64,000 nucleotides of DNA from Pedobacter sp. PAMC26386 (GCA_014302835.1 CP060294.1:1612001-1676000), one strand, 5' to 3'. Positions 54,019 through 63,557 are shown, numbered from the stretch's first letter. Notes: generated by a model from the sequence alone, not told the origin. Program-made: numbers and translations.

Positions 54019-54412
54019 CCAGACGATAACCATCTAATCCAAAGCCAGTCAATACACCTTTGCAGTTTTTTCCGGTCAGAGAAACATGACGGAATTCCTC
54101 TCTGGCGTAAATATTAGAAACATGTACCTCCACAACTGGTGTGTTAATGCCCGAAATTGCATCAGCAATCGCAACAGAAGTATGCGTATATCCCCCGCCA
54201 TTCAAAATAATACCATCAAATGAAAAGCCAACTTCATGTAATTTGCTGATCAGCTCCCCTTCTACGTTACTCTGGAAATAGGCTAATTCAATGTTTTTGA
54301 ATTTGTCTTTTAATTCTATAAAATATTCTTCAAAGCTTCTGCTCCCGTATACTCCTGGCTCACGTATGCCCAGCAGGTTTAAATTTGGTCCGTTAATAAT
54401 CTGTATCTTCAT
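53993..54412 (-). CDS. aroQ: 3-dehydroquinate dehydratase, type II
   Basis: From the ATG at 54412 (MKIQIINGPNLNLLG) the protein has 139 residues, the usual length; the extension to 54475 is atypical. It has the AroQ motifs NGPNLNLLGIREPGVYG, LNGGGYTHTSVA and EVHVSNIYAREEFRH, including the catalytic Tyr and His. It makes 3-dehydroshikimate in the shikimate pathway. Its 3' end overlaps the glycosyltransferase gene, and xerD starts on the other strand just upstream. Confidence 0.95.
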   Translation of the reverse strand: MKIQIINGPNLNLLGIREPGVYGSRSFEEYFIELKDKFKNIELAYFQSNVEGELISKLHEVGFSFDGIILNGGGYTHTSVAIADAISGINTPVVEVHVSNIYAREEFRHVSLTGKNCKGVLTGFGLDGYRLAIESLLAG

Positions 54413-54454
54413 CCATTCAAACTTAGCCTTAAAAACTAATAAATAAAAATTCGT

Positions 54455-55354
54455 GTGATTAATTATCCTTACCACAATTCATTCAAAGCTTATTTAAAGT
54501 TGGAACGCGGACTTTCTGAAAACTCTGTTGATGCTTATCTGAATGATGTAAATAAACTGTTTCAGTATTATGAAGTATTAGGTGAGGAATTTAAAGTTAA
54601 AAATATAACTGACAATACTTTACATAATTTCATTATCTGGTTAAGTGAATTGGGAATGTTGGCCAATACACAAGCAAGAGTGATCTCCGGATTGAAATCA
54701 TTTTTCAATTATCTTCTGCTCGAAGAATTAATTGAGATAGATCCATCCCAGCAACTGGATTCCCCAAGATTAAGCAGAAAGCTGCCCGACATCCTTAATA
54801 TTGTAGAAATTAATGCACTGATTGATGCTGTAGACGTTTCTAAGCCAGAAGGTATGAGAAATAAAGCAATTTTAGAAGTATTATATGGTTGTGGATTAAG
54901 GGTGACAGAGTTGATAACCCTTCGTATTTCAGATCTGAATCCCGCGCAAGAGTATATTAAAGTAATTGGTAAAGGAAATAAAGAGCGGATTGTACCGATC
55001 GGAGAAACGGCTTTGAAGTTTATTGATATTTATCTCAGCCAGATCAGGGTACATTTAACGATAAAGAAAGGGAACGAAGATTATATTTTTCTGAATAGAT
55101 TTGGTAGCCGGTTATCCAGAATATCTGTTTTCACTATGATTAAAGCATTAGCAACAAGTATAGGTTTGCAAAAAAACATTAGTCCGCATACATTCAGACA
55201 TTCTTTTGCCACTCATTTAATTGAAGGTGGTGCAGATCTGCGTGCTGTGCAGGAGATGCTGGGCCATTCCAGTATAACTACCACAGAAGTTTATACACAT
55301 CTGGACAAGGACTATTTAAGAGGTGTAATTACCCAGTTTCATCCTAGAACATAA
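54455..55354 (+). CDS. xerD: Tyrosine recombinase XerD
   Basis: The 299-residue enzyme has the phage-integrase core-binding domain (about 5-90) and catalytic domain (about 110-290), with R (CGLRVTEL), K (IGKGNKERIVP), HxxR (SPHTFRHSFATH), H (LGHSSIT) and nucleophile Tyr (TEVYTHLD). This is a XerC/XerD recombinase that resolves chromosome dimers at dif. The start is GTG at 54455. It is the host enzyme that would act on the dif-like sites at 5143 and 14458. It lies in a housekeeping context, not in the element. Confidence 0.9.
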   Translation: MINYPYHNSFKAYLKLERGLSENSVDAYLNDVNKLFQYYEVLGEEFKVKNITDNTLHNFIIWLSELGMLANTQARVISGLKSFFNYLLLEELIEIDPSQQLDSPRLSRKLPDILNIVEINALIDAVDVSKPEGMRNKAILEVLYGCGLRVTELITLRISDLNPAQEYIKVIGKGNKERIVPIGETALKFIDIYLSQIRVHLTIKKGNEDYIFLNRFGSRLSRISVFTMIKALATSIGLQKNISPHTFRHSFATHLIEGGADLRAVQEMLGHSSITTTEVYTHLDKDYLRGVITQFHPRT

Positions 55355-55392
55355 GTGTTTAGCAACCTCGCCTTTAGCAAAAGAGGATTGAT

Positions 55393-56235
55393 TTATAAAT
55401 TACAAGAAATCATTCTGTCTTTTCCTTGCATATCACTTTTCAAAGTAATGTTTTTGAATCCTTTAGTGGAAAGCATATCTACAGTTTCTTCACCTAAATA
55501 TTCGTTAATTTCAAAGAATAATTTACCATCTGGTTTTAGATTAAGCAAAGCAAAATCTGCGATACTTTTATAAAATAACAACGGATTTTCATTACTGACG
55601 AATAAAGCCAGGTGCGGTTCATAAGCTAAAACATTCTGGTGCATTTCGTCTCGTTCATGTTCGGTTATATAAGGTGGATTGCTTACAATAAGCTCATATT
55701 TCAATGTACTGCTATAGCTTAATATATCCGCATGGATAAAATTTACTGTAACAGAATTTATTGCCGCATTTTCTTTAGCAATATCTAATGCATCGGCAGA
55801 GACATCTAAAGCACTCACCTCTACCAGTTCCAGGTTCTTTTTTAAAGTGATTGCAATACAGCCACTTCCAGTACCAATATCAAGAATACGAGAAACAGGG
55901 TGCATCTTGACTGTATTCAGAATCCATTCGATCAGCTCTTCTGTTTCTGGTCTTGGAATTAAAACAGCTTCGCTGACTTTAAATTTCAATCCATAAAACC
56001 AGGCTTCGGCAAAAATGTGCTGCATGGGCCTTCCCTGCTTAAGTTTGCTCAGGATATCCTGGTAGTTAACAGACTGCTCAGCGCTCAATAATTCAGTTGT
56101 ATGTATCAGTAAATGAGTACGGTTCCATCCAGAAAGCTGTTCAACTACGAGGTAAAACAATTGCTTAGTTTCTTCCTCATCATACAAGAAAGATAGTTCA
56201 CTGATAAAGTATTGTTCTAATTCTTTAAAATTCAT
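55393..56235 (-). CDS. prmC: Peptide chain release factor glutamine methyltransferase
   Basis: With the ATG at 56235 (MNFKELEQYFISEL) the protein has 280 residues. It has an N-terminal helical domain and a class I methyltransferase domain with ILDIGTGSGCIAITL (SAM loop) and the NPPY motif in LIVSNPPYIT. It methylates the GGQ glutamine of release factors. It is convergent with xerD and divergent from ribD. Confidence 0.95.
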   Translation of the reverse strand: MNFKELEQYFISELSFLYDEEETKQLFYLVVEQLSGWNRTHLLIHTTELLSAEQSVNYQDILSKLKQGRPMQHIFAEAWFYGLKFKVSEAVLIPRPETEELIEWILNTVKMHPVSRILDIGTGSGCIAITLKKNLELVEVSALDVSADALDIAKENAAINSVTVNFIHADILSYSSTLKYELIVSNPPYITEHERDEMHQNVLAYEPHLALFVSNENPLLFYKSIADFALLNLKPDGKLFFEINEYLGEETVDMLSTKGFKNITLKSDMQGKDRMISCNL

Positions 56236-56318
56236 TAAATGCAAAAGTATTAATAAATGTTGCATCTCTGTGTTCGAAATATTTCAATAGCTCATAAATT
56301 GAAGCTATTTTTGTCCAT

Positions 56319-57374
56319 ATGAGCGATGAAATGTACATGAAACGCTGTCTGGAGTTAGCGGAAATGGGTAGCGGTCAGGTAAGTCCAAATCCAATGGTAG
56401 GTTGTGTAATTGTCAGCGAAGGCAAAATTATAGGTGAAGGTTTTCATCAGAAATATGGACAGGCCCATGCTGAAGTTAATGCGATCCGTTCTGTTACAGA
56501 CAAATACGGGGATCGGGCTGCCGAGTTATTGAAAAATGCGGTTGCTTATGTAAGTCTTGAACCTTGTGCTCATTTTGGAAAAACACCCCCATGTGCAGAT
56601 TTGCTTATTCGTCACCAGCTCAAAAAAGTTGTCATCGGTAACCGTGATCCTTTTCCTGATGTGGACGGTAAAGGGATTGAAAAATTGAAGAATGCTGGTA
56701 TAGAAGTTGTTTCAGGCCTTCTGGAAAAAGAATGTTCCTTTCTGAACCGCCGCTTTTTCACGAGAATTGCACTGCAGCGTCCTTATATCATTCTGAAATG
56801 GGCCAGGACGGCTAATGGCTATTTTGCCCCTAAAAACTCGGTACAGCAATGGATAAGTGGTCCGCTGGCAAAAAAAATGGTCCACAAATGGAGAACTGAA
56901 GAAGACGCGATACTAGTTGGGAAACAAACTGCTATTGCGGATGACCCGGGTCTCACTGCCAGAGAATGGCCAGGAAGAAACCCTTTCAGGATAGCTATTG
57001 ATCGTAAACTGGAAATTCCTTTAACCAGTAAACTCTACAATAAAGAAGCGAAAACCATCATCTTTAATGAACAGAAGACAAGCGTAGAAGGTAATATCCA
57101 TTTTATTGAAATGGAAGATATGCAATACTATCTGCCTCAGAAAATAGCTTACCAATTATACTTGATGGATGTACAGTCCATCATTATTGAAGGTGGTGCA
57201 AACATTCTGAACCAATTTATTTCTTCAGGTTTGTGGGACGAGGCAAGAGTTTTTAACTCTTCAGTGAGCTGGGATACTGGAGTACGCTCTCCTGTTATCA
57301 ATGGAAAGATCAATTCAGTCACACAAGTAGATAAGGATCAGTTAACTATATATGAAAACTACAATAATCAATGA
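56319..57374 (+). CDS. ribD: Riboflavin biosynthesis protein RibD
   Basis: The 351-residue bifunctional enzyme has an N-terminal deaminase (zinc ligands in HAEVNAI and in SLEPCAHFGKTPPCADLL) and a C-terminal reductase (from about residue 150, ILKWARTANGYFAP...). It converts the diaminopyrimidine intermediate to ribitylaminouracil phosphate. The stop overlaps the next gene's ATG by 4 bases, so translation is coupled. Confidence 0.95.
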   Translation: MSDEMYMKRCLELAEMGSGQVSPNPMVGCVIVSEGKIIGEGFHQKYGQAHAEVNAIRSVTDKYGDRAAELLKNAVAYVSLEPCAHFGKTPPCADLLIRHQLKKVVIGNRDPFPDVDGKGIEKLKNAGIEVVSGLLEKECSFLNRRFFTRIALQRPYIILKWARTANGYFAPKNSVQQWISGPLAKKMVHKWRTEEDAILVGKQTAIADDPGLTAREWPGRNPFRIAIDRKLEIPLTSKLYNKEAKTIIFNEQKTSVEGNIHFIEMEDMQYYLPQKIAYQLYLMDVQSIIIEGGANILNQFISSGLWDEARVFNSSVSWDTGVRSPVINGKINSVTQVDKDQLTIYENYNNQ

Positions 57375-58234
57375 TATATATATTACTCAGCATTAGCTGC
57401 AGCGTAGCGGTGGCAGTTCTGCTAAAACTCGCTAAACGTTACAAAATTCATGTGCTGCAAGCGGTGATGTGGAACTACCTGACTGCTATTATATTGAGTT
57501 ATGTTTTCTTCAGACCAGAGCTGAAGCAGATGATAGCTGTCCCTTCAACACTTTCTATTGCTATTGGTGTGCTGCTGCCTGTTTTATTTCTAATCCTGGC
57601 GGCCTCAGTTAGAAATATTGGAATAGTTAAGTCTGATATTGCACAGCGTTTATCCCTTTTTATCCCAATACTCGCCTCTTTGTATATTTTTGGGGAAAGC
57701 TTTAGCGGATTGAAAGTTGCTGGCTTAGCCGTTGGTTTTATAGCTATAATTTTAACCCTTACCCGCAAATCAACAGCCAAAACAGAAGTCAGTGCCTATA
57801 TTTATCCAATTTTGGTATTTATAGGATTTGGACTGATAGATGTTATGTTCAAAAAACTGGCTTTAGATAAGTCTATTCCTTATACCAGTACTTTAATGGT
57901 CATTTTCTGTATTTCATTTATAGTAGCAGCATTGATCTTAGGTTATATTATTTTTATTAAAAAGAAGAAAATTGAATTGATCAATTTCTTCTGCGGTGTT
58001 GTTCTGGGGTGTTTCAATTTTGGAAATATCCTTTTCTACATGAAAGCGCACAGGGCTATGGCAGCGAATCCATCAACTGTATTTGCCGCAATGAATATGG
58101 GAGTAATCATTCTAGGAAGTATCATTGGCATTACTCTATTCAAAGAAAAAGTAAGTAAATTGAATTATATTGGTATTGCGATGGCTTTAGTAGCTATCCT
58201 GCTGATTACATTATCACAAAAATATGCTGTTTGA
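57371..58234 (+). CDS. EamA/DMT family transporter
   Basis: The 287-residue protein has ten hydrophobic spans in two EamA-type halves (first half ends LTRKSTAKT, second starts YIYPILVFIGFGLIDVMF). It belongs to the drug/metabolite transporter superfamily with unknown substrate. It overlaps ribD by 4 bases and the next gene by 11, so the three are one operon. A riboflavin link is possible by context only. Confidence 0.85.
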   Translation: MIYILLSISCSVAVAVLLKLAKRYKIHVLQAVMWNYLTAIILSYVFFRPELKQMIAVPSTLSIAIGVLLPVLFLILAASVRNIGIVKSDIAQRLSLFIPILASLYIFGESFSGLKVAGLAVGFIAIILTLTRKSTAKTEVSAYIYPILVFIGFGLIDVMFKKLALDKSIPYTSTLMVIFCISFIVAALILGYIIFIKKKKIELINFFCGVVLGCFNFGNILFYMKAHRAMAANPSTVFAAMNMGVIILGSIIGITLFKEKVSKLNYIGIAMALVAILLITLSQKYAV

Positions 58235-58838
58235 TGACACCTACAAAACGATAGATCATCCTGCAGAAGGAACCTTTAAAGATAAAGGAAGTAAGTTTAT
58301 CTCTTTTGCCTATCCGTTGCTTTCAGAGAATGATGTTAAAGCTCATCTGGCTAAACTAAGGGCTGAACATACCAAAGCCAATCATTTTTGTTATGCCTAT
58401 CGTTTAACACCTGATAAAAGCATTTATCGTGTAAATGACGACGGAGAGCCTTCAGGAACTGCTGGGAGACCCATCTTGAATGCTTTGTTATCAGCTGGTC
58501 TGACAAATATTCTGATTGTTGTTGTTCGCTATTTTGGCGGTACACTATTAGGTGTTCCTGGTTTAATTAATGCCTATAAAACGGCTGCTATTGAGGTAAT
58601 TATGATTGCAGAAATTATAGACAAAACGGTGAATGATATTTATGAAATCAAGTTTGATTACCTGGTGATGAATGATGTTATGCGAATGGTCAAAGAAGAA
58701 CAGCTGACCATTCTTGATCAGCAGTTTGATAATGAGTGCAAAATCAAATTTGAAGTTAGAAAGGCACAATTGAATAAAGTTTTACAAAGAGTTGAAAAAC
58801 AGTCAGGAGTTGAAATAAAATACCTTGGCACTGTTTAA
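58224..58838 (+). CDS. YigZ/IMPACT family protein
   Basis: The 204-residue protein has the N-terminal UPF0029/IMPACT domain (KDKGSKFISFAYPL, HFCYAYRL, DDGEPSGTAGRPILNAL, VVRYFGGTLLGVPGLINAY) and the YigZ C-terminal domain. The family is widespread and its activity is not firmly established. It overlaps the transporter gene by 11 bases and precedes the phosphorylase by 34. Confidence 0.92.
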   Translation: MLFDDTYKTIDHPAEGTFKDKGSKFISFAYPLLSENDVKAHLAKLRAEHTKANHFCYAYRLTPDKSIYRVNDDGEPSGTAGRPILNALLSAGLTNILIVVVRYFGGTLLGVPGLINAYKTAAIEVIMIAEIIDKTVNDIYEIKFDYLVMNDVMRMVKEEQLTILDQQFDNECKIKFEVRKAQLNKVLQRVEKQSGVEIKYLGTV

Positions 58839-58872
58839 AACCGTAATTTAGAATATCATTAATCCAATTACC

Positions 58873-59748
58873 ATGCAAAAATTAGCAGAATCAGACTTAG
58901 TCATCAACCCGGATGGAAGCATTTACCATTTAAATTTACTCCCTGAAGATGTCGCTGGTACAGTAATTACTGTAGGCGATCCTGACAGGATTTCAGAAAT
59001 AACTAAACACTTTGATCGTATTGAGCTTAAAAAAGGGAAAAGAGAATTTTTAACTCATACAGGTTATATCGGTACAAAACGTATTACTGTAATTTCTACA
59101 GGTATTGGTACTGACAACATAGATATCGTTTTTAATGAATTGGATGCACTTGTCAATGTAGACTTTAAAACACGTGAGATTAAAGAAAAACTTACTTCAT
59201 TAGATATCATCAGAGTAGGAACTTCTGGAGCTGTACAGGCAGATTTGCCGATGGGCACTATCCTGGCTTCTACATTCGGACTTGGGCTAGATGCATTAAT
59301 GCATTATTATGTTCATGAAATACCGGAAGAAGAAAAAGGTCTTTTTGATCATGTGAAGATGCATTTTAAGGATTTACATGCTGTTAATCCTTATCTGACT
59401 TCCGCCGATCCTGTATTGCTGAATACCATCGGAAAAGGAATGGAACATGGAATTACCGTAACTGCACCGGGCTTTTATGCCCCTCAGGGACGTCAGGTAA
59501 GAGCTGAAAATGCTGTACCTAATTTCATTCAGAAATTGAGTACTTTCAGTTATGAAAACTATAGAATTACAAATCTTGAAATGGAAACTGCTGGTATTTA
59601 TGCATTAGCAAAAGTACTCGGACACAAAGCACTTTCTGTGAATGCTATTTTAGCAAGCAGAGTGAACTATCAGTTTAGTAAAGATCCAAATGCTGTTGTA
59701 GATAAGGCAATTAAATTAGTCTTGGAAAGAATTACAGCTTCTAATTAA
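58873..59748 (+). CDS. Nucleoside phosphorylase (uridine phosphorylase-like)
   Basis: The 291-residue enzyme matches the PNP/UDP phosphorylase family: TVGDPDRISEITKHFD (phosphate site), ISTGIGTDNIDIVFNEL, IRVGTSGAVQADLPMGT and NLEMETAGIYALAKVLGH (base/ribose site). It splits a nucleoside, probably a pyrimidine one, into base and ribose-1-phosphate. A hairpin follows its stop. Confidence 0.9.
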   Translation: MQKLAESDLVINPDGSIYHLNLLPEDVAGTVITVGDPDRISEITKHFDRIELKKGKREFLTHTGYIGTKRITVISTGIGTDNIDIVFNELDALVNVDFKTREIKEKLTSLDIIRVGTSGAVQADLPMGTILASTFGLGLDALMHYYVHEIPEEEKGLFDHVKMHFKDLHAVNPYLTSADPVLLNTIGKGMEHGITVTAPGFYAPQGRQVRAENAVPNFIQKLSTFSYENYRITNLEMETAGIYALAKVLGHKALSVNAILASRVNYQFSKDPNAVVDKAIKLVLERITASN

Positions 59749-59760
59749 CCGCAAAATACG

Positions 59761-59790
59761 GCATCTGTTCTGGATAACAGATGCTGCTTT
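59761..59790 (+). terminator. Hairpin after nucleoside phosphorylase
   Basis: GCATCTGTT (59761-59769) pairs perfectly with AACAGATGC (59776-59784), loop CTGGAT, followed by TGCTTT. It likely ends the ribD-to-phosphorylase operon. Confidence 0.55.
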
Positions 59791-59827
59791 AAATCAATCG
59801 CGAACAACTGCTCGCAAGCTATCTTCG

Positions 59828-61057
59828 ATGACTAAAAAAAAACATTTTTTCCTCATTTTACTTCTGGGTTCACTTACTGCGCTTGGGCCATTTTCAATTG
59901 ATATGTATTTGCCGGGATTTCCTGCGATTGCTAGAGATCTAAAGACATCAATAGCTAGTGTATCACTTTCACTGTCAGGTTTTTTTATTGGTATTTCTGT
60001 TGGGCAATTATTATATGGCCCGCTATTAGATCGTTTTGGAAGAAAAAAGCCGCTTTATATTGGTTTGGTCATTTATATTCTTGCGTCTTTAGGTTGTGCT
60101 TATGCAAAAAGCATTGATGCGTTGATTATATTAAGATGCATACAAGCTTTAGGTAGTTGTGCAGCGGCAGTAGCTTCCATTGCTATGGTAAGGGATTTAT
60201 TCCCTGTAAATGAAAATGCCAAAGTATTTGCTTTATTATGGCTGGTAGTCGGTGTTTCTCCAATGATTGCACCAACTATTGGTGGTTATGTAACTTCAAC
60301 TTATGGCTGGCATGCTGTATTTTTAGTATTGATGATTCTTGGTTTATTAAATCTGCTGGCTAGTATTTTTGGATTGCCCGGAACCTATAAACCAGACACC
60401 ACGATCTCTTTAAAGCCTAAACCAATCTTGATTGGCTTCATCACGGTTTTACGGGAACCACAATTTTATACTTATGCTTTTACGGGAGCAGTCGCATTTG
60501 GTGGCCTCTTTGCTTATATCTCTGGTTCTCCCCTATTATTTATGAAGATTTTTGCAGTTAGTGAAAAAACTTACGGCTGGATATTCGCCTTTCTCTCTAT
60601 TGGGTTAATTGGCGCAGGTCAGGTGAATACTTTGATGCTTAAAAAATACAGTAGTGAACAACTGATTTTTGGTGCTTTAATTTGTCAGGCAATTACTGGT
60701 GTTGTATTCCTTATTGGAAGTGTGAATGGCTGGTTTGGGCTAACAGAGACCATTATATTGCTGTTTATCTTTCTGAGTTGTCTTGGTTTTGCCAGTCCGA
60801 ATGCTTCGGCACTTACCTTAGCTCCATTTACTAAAAATGCAGGTAGCGCATCGGCTTTAATGGGTGCTATTCAAATGGGTTTAGGTACGCTGGCTTCAGT
60901 TTGCATTAGTTTGTTTGACACCCATACTTCGGTACCGATGGTTTCTATTATGGCATCGACTTCAATTATAGCATTGGCTATCCTTTATTTTGGAAGAAAG
61001 ACAATTAAAAATAAAGTAGAGTTGGATAAAGATAGTTCAGTTGTCTCTTTACATTAA
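59828..61057 (+). CDS. Bcr/CflA-type multidrug MFS transporter
   Basis: The 409-residue 12-span protein has the Bcr/CflA start (LLGSLTALGPFSIDMYLPGFPAIARDL), motif A GPLLDRFGRKKPLYIG and motif C GVSPMIAPTIGGYV. It belongs to the drug-proton antiporter branch linked to bicyclomycin and chloramphenicol-type efflux. The substrate here is unproven. Confidence 0.9.
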   Translation: MTKKKHFFLILLLGSLTALGPFSIDMYLPGFPAIARDLKTSIASVSLSLSGFFIGISVGQLLYGPLLDRFGRKKPLYIGLVIYILASLGCAYAKSIDALIILRCIQALGSCAAAVASIAMVRDLFPVNENAKVFALLWLVVGVSPMIAPTIGGYVTSTYGWHAVFLVLMILGLLNLLASIFGLPGTYKPDTTISLKPKPILIGFITVLREPQFYTYAFTGAVAFGGLFAYISGSPLLFMKIFAVSEKTYGWIFAFLSIGLIGAGQVNTLMLKKYSSEQLIFGALICQAITGVVFLIGSVNGWFGLTETIILLFIFLSCLGFASPNASALTLAPFTKNAGSASALMGAIQMGLGTLASVCISLFDTHTSVPMVSIMASTSIIALAILYFGRKTIKNKVELDKDSSVVSLH

Positions 61058-61208
61058 TAATCTAATTTGTAAACCCTTCGCAACAGACAATTTGGAGCCT
61101 TGATCACCCGTTACATCTATAAAATTTAAAGAGATTTAAAATTTTCCAGAATCATCAAACAAAAAGGTGGCACAGATGTTGAATTCATAGAAATAAAGCG
61201 AAACACAC

Positions 61209-61529
61209 ATGTTAAACAAAATCACTCATAATCTAACTATTTTAGCCGCTAAGAAGATTTTGAATACCAATAATACCGAGAACCTGGGTACTGCTAAAAG
61301 GTTGGTATCAATTATAGCCGGCGCTTATATTTTTCAAAGAGGTATCAAGTGCTTTTACAAACATCCTATTATAGGAATACAAGAAGCTTTTCTAGGAGGC
61401 TTTTTAATGTATGATGCTGTTAAAAGTATCAAGGACACTTATCCAATAAAACCTACTGATCCTTCAGAGGTAAGAAGAAACCAAATTCAGGGTAATGATC
61501 CTAATTCCCCTGTCCCTGCTTTCGTCTAA
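61209..61529 (+). CDS. DUF2892-like small membrane protein
   Basis: The 106-residue protein has two short hydrophobic spans in the pattern of DUF2892/YgaP-like proteins (NLGTAKRLVSIIAGAYIFQRG and PIIGIQEAFLGGFLMYDAVKS). The function is unknown; such proteins are common in Bacteroidota. It is followed by a perfect 12-bp inverted repeat that also faces the convergent gene. Confidence 0.78.
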   Translation: MLNKITHNLTILAAKKILNTNNTENLGTAKRLVSIIAGAYIFQRGIKCFYKHPIIGIQEAFLGGFLMYDAVKSIKDTYPIKPTDPSEVRRNQIQGNDPNSPVPAFV

Positions 61530-61546
61530 ACCCGGACATATAATCC

Positions 61547-61572
61547 GATCAGTCAGTCTTGACTGACTGATC
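61547..61572. terminator. Bidirectional terminator between convergent genes
   Basis: GATCAGTCAGTC (61547-61558) and GACTGACTGATC (61561-61572) form a perfect 12-bp inverted repeat with a 2-base spacer, midway between the convergent stops at 61529 and 61595. T-runs are weak on both sides. Confidence 0.6.
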
Positions 61573-61594
61573 GATTAACCAAACAACCAAAGAT

Positions 61595-61987
61595 TTATCT
61601 GTTTTCAAACCTAACTCTAACCTTGCTTAGCTTTTCATAAAACACAGCGAGATTTCCCATTTCCACATGTAAAATTGTACAGTATTTATACATATAGGAT
61701 TCCCTGTTGCATAAGTATAGCTTGTCTCCAAGTTCTTTCAGTATATCTATTACCCGGATATGTAAACCGTAAACCTGGCAAAGATGAAAATTCAGGTAAT
61801 GATCTGCATAAGTACCGAAAATCAGCACGTCTCTCGATGCAGAAAACTTAATCCGGTTGAATTCTGCAATGAGATAGCACTCTTCATCCAGTTCTTTTAA
61901 AGGTTTATCTATGTTTTCTATTTTGCTTACCAGGTTGGCCAGCAAGTCAAGTTCATTATAGCTTTCCGCTAAGTATAGGTATGGCAT
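61595..61987 (-). CDS. Hypothetical protein paired with sigma factor
   Basis: The 130-residue soluble protein (MPYLYLAESYNELDLLANLVSK..., with HLCQVYGLHIRVIDILKELGDKLYLCNRES) has mixed helix/strand character and four Cys, and no recognised family. It starts 15 bases after the stop of the divergent RpoD-like sigma gene, so the two are probably co-transcribed. A role as a regulator of that sigma factor is possible from context only. Confidence 0.65.
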   Translation of the reverse strand: MPYLYLAESYNELDLLANLVSKIENIDKPLKELDEECYLIAEFNRIKFSASRDVLIFGTYADHYLNFHLCQVYGLHIRVIDILKELGDKLYLCNRESYMYKYCTILHVEMGNLAVFYEKLSKVRVRFENR

Positions 61988-62002
61988 AATATTTCTCTTT
62001 TT

Positions 62003-62869
62003 TTATAGATTTCGACTTCTTTTACCGTTTTTTTCCTTGTGTAGTTTTATCCTTAATTTCTTTAACCCACCATCTTTTAGTTGTCTGATACGCTCTCTGC
62101 TTAATTTGAATAGCAGGGCAATATCATCTAAGGATAAAGGCTGCATTCCCTTCAGTCCAAAAAACAAGCTTAGAACCTTCTCCTCTCTTTTTGGAAGAAT
62201 TTTTAAAAGCTGGGATGCCTCTATCCTATCAGAATCCAAAATCAACATATGATCTGTATAAGGTTGACATGCAGGGATCACTTCGAGTAATGTATTGCTG
62301 AAATCTGGCTTAATGATCTCATCAAGAGACATACATCTGCGGAATTTACTCAGATAGCCAGCCACGCTTTTCGGGTCAATATCCAGCTCTGTTGCTATCT
62401 CCTCCATAGTTGGCAGACGTTCCAGTTGCTGTTCTAAATAAGATATGGTTCCATTTATTTTAGAGATAGAATTAATCAGATTGAGTGGTAAACGAATAGT
62501 ACGGGTTTGCTGTGAAATGGCCAGCATAATGGCTTGTCTGATCCACCACACCGCAAAAGATATAAATTTAAAGCCTTTCGTGTCATCGAAGCGTGAAGCG
62601 GCTTTAATCAGGCCCAGATTCCCTTCATTGATTAAATCTCCAAGACTTAGTCCGCGATGCTGATACTTCTTAGCTACGGAAATAACAAATCTCAGGTTTG
62701 TTCTTACTAAGCGATCTATGGCAAGCTGGTCGCCATTCCTGACTTTTATCGTTAACTGAATCTCTTCTTCAATTGTTAACAAGGGAATTTTACCAACTTC
62801 ATGAAGATAGATATTGAGGGATTCGATATCCCTTCTGGTGATTGCATGCTCAATCTTTAATTCTCGCAT
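62003..62869 (-). CDS. Divergent primary-type sigma factor (RpoD-like)
   Basis: The 288-residue sigma-70 protein has Bacteroidota RpoD size and domains: region 1.2 (DIESLNIYLHEVGKIPLLTIEEEIQL), region 2 (NLRFVISVAKKYQHRGLSLGDLINEGNLGLIKAASRFDDTKGFKFISFAVWWIRQAI), region 3 and region 4 with HTH (SLDDIALLFKLSRERIRQLKDGGLKKLR). It differs from the housekeeping sequence at many usually fixed places (for example AISQQTRTIRLPLN), so it is likely an alternative, group 2-like sigma. Confidence 0.85.
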   Translation of the reverse strand: MRELKIEHAITRRDIESLNIYLHEVGKIPLLTIEEEIQLTIKVRNGDQLAIDRLVRTNLRFVISVAKKYQHRGLSLGDLINEGNLGLIKAASRFDDTKGFKFISFAVWWIRQAIMLAISQQTRTIRLPLNLINSISKINGTISYLEQQLERLPTMEEIATELDIDPKSVAGYLSKFRRCMSLDEIIKPDFSNTLLEVIPACQPYTDHMLILDSDRIEASQLLKILPKREEKVLSLFFGLKGMQPLSLDDIALLFKLSRERIRQLKDGGLKKLRIKLHKEKNGKRSRNL

Positions 62870-62886
62870 ATGTTTAGGTTCTTAAG

Positions 62887-62894
62887 CAAAGTTG
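62887..62894 (-). promoter_or_regulatory. Putative -7 box of sigma gene
   Basis: On the - strand CAACTTTG lies 18 bases ahead of the sigma factor start and differs from TAnnTTTG by one base. No firm -33 element was seen. Confidence 0.3.
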
Positions 62895-63090
62895 CATACA
62901 AGAATCAAACAAAGAAAGTAAACGCCTTTAATCCGATAAATTAACGATTTTGAAGAGATAATCCGGAAATTATTCAGTTATAGCTCATTTGTGAATAGTA
63001 AACCGAACAATAATAAGTTTATTTATACTTAAAATATTTAATTCAATAAACATTAATACGGTATATTCACAAATTATAAAAACAATAATT

Positions 63091-63552
63091 ATGGAGAAGA
63101 AGCTTGACAGATTAGACATTTCTATTCTTAAACTTTTACAGGAGGATAGTTCACGTCCGCACAAGCAGATGGCTGGAATTTTAAATATATCAACGACTAC
63201 TATTTGTGATAGGATTAAGAAATTAAAAATGGCCGGGTACATTGTAACATCAGTAGCAGTATTGAACCGCAGAAAGTTAAAACAGGAAGTCCTGGCCTTT
63301 ATTTATCTTAAACTAAGCCACTTTTCTGACGAGATTATCGATAAATTTAAACAGGAGGTATCCATGATTAAGGAAGTTTGCGAGTGTTGTACGATTACCG
63401 GTCAGTATAATATGAGACTGAAAATTATTACAACAGATAATACCTCTTTTTCAGGTATACAAAGAAATATAGCCAATATGAAAAACGTACAGGGACTTGA
63501 AAGTTATGTAGTGCTCGACAATATCATTACAGACACTGGTTTCAATTTTTAA
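63091..63552 (+). CDS. Lrp/AsnC family transcriptional regulator
   Basis: The 153-residue regulator has the Lrp winged HTH (about 5-60, LDISILKLLQEDSSRPHKQMAGILNISTTTICDRIKKLKMAGYI) and the C-terminal effector domain with CCTITGQYNMRLKIITTDNT. It is a different branch from the regulator at 24264 (no close similarity beyond family). It is single and followed by a terminator; the target genes are unknown. Confidence 0.88.
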   Translation: MEKKLDRLDISILKLLQEDSSRPHKQMAGILNISTTTICDRIKKLKMAGYIVTSVAVLNRRKLKQEVLAFIYLKLSHFSDEIIDKFKQEVSMIKEVCECCTITGQYNMRLKIITTDNTSFSGIQRNIANMKNVQGLESYVVLDNIITDTGFNF

Positions 63553-63557
63553 GTAAG

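Noticed and set aside
54455..55354. Tyrosine recombinase as the integrase of the 5149-14484 element
   Set aside because: It lies about 40 kb away among housekeeping genes and matches host XerD in length and motifs; it may act on the element but is not part of it.
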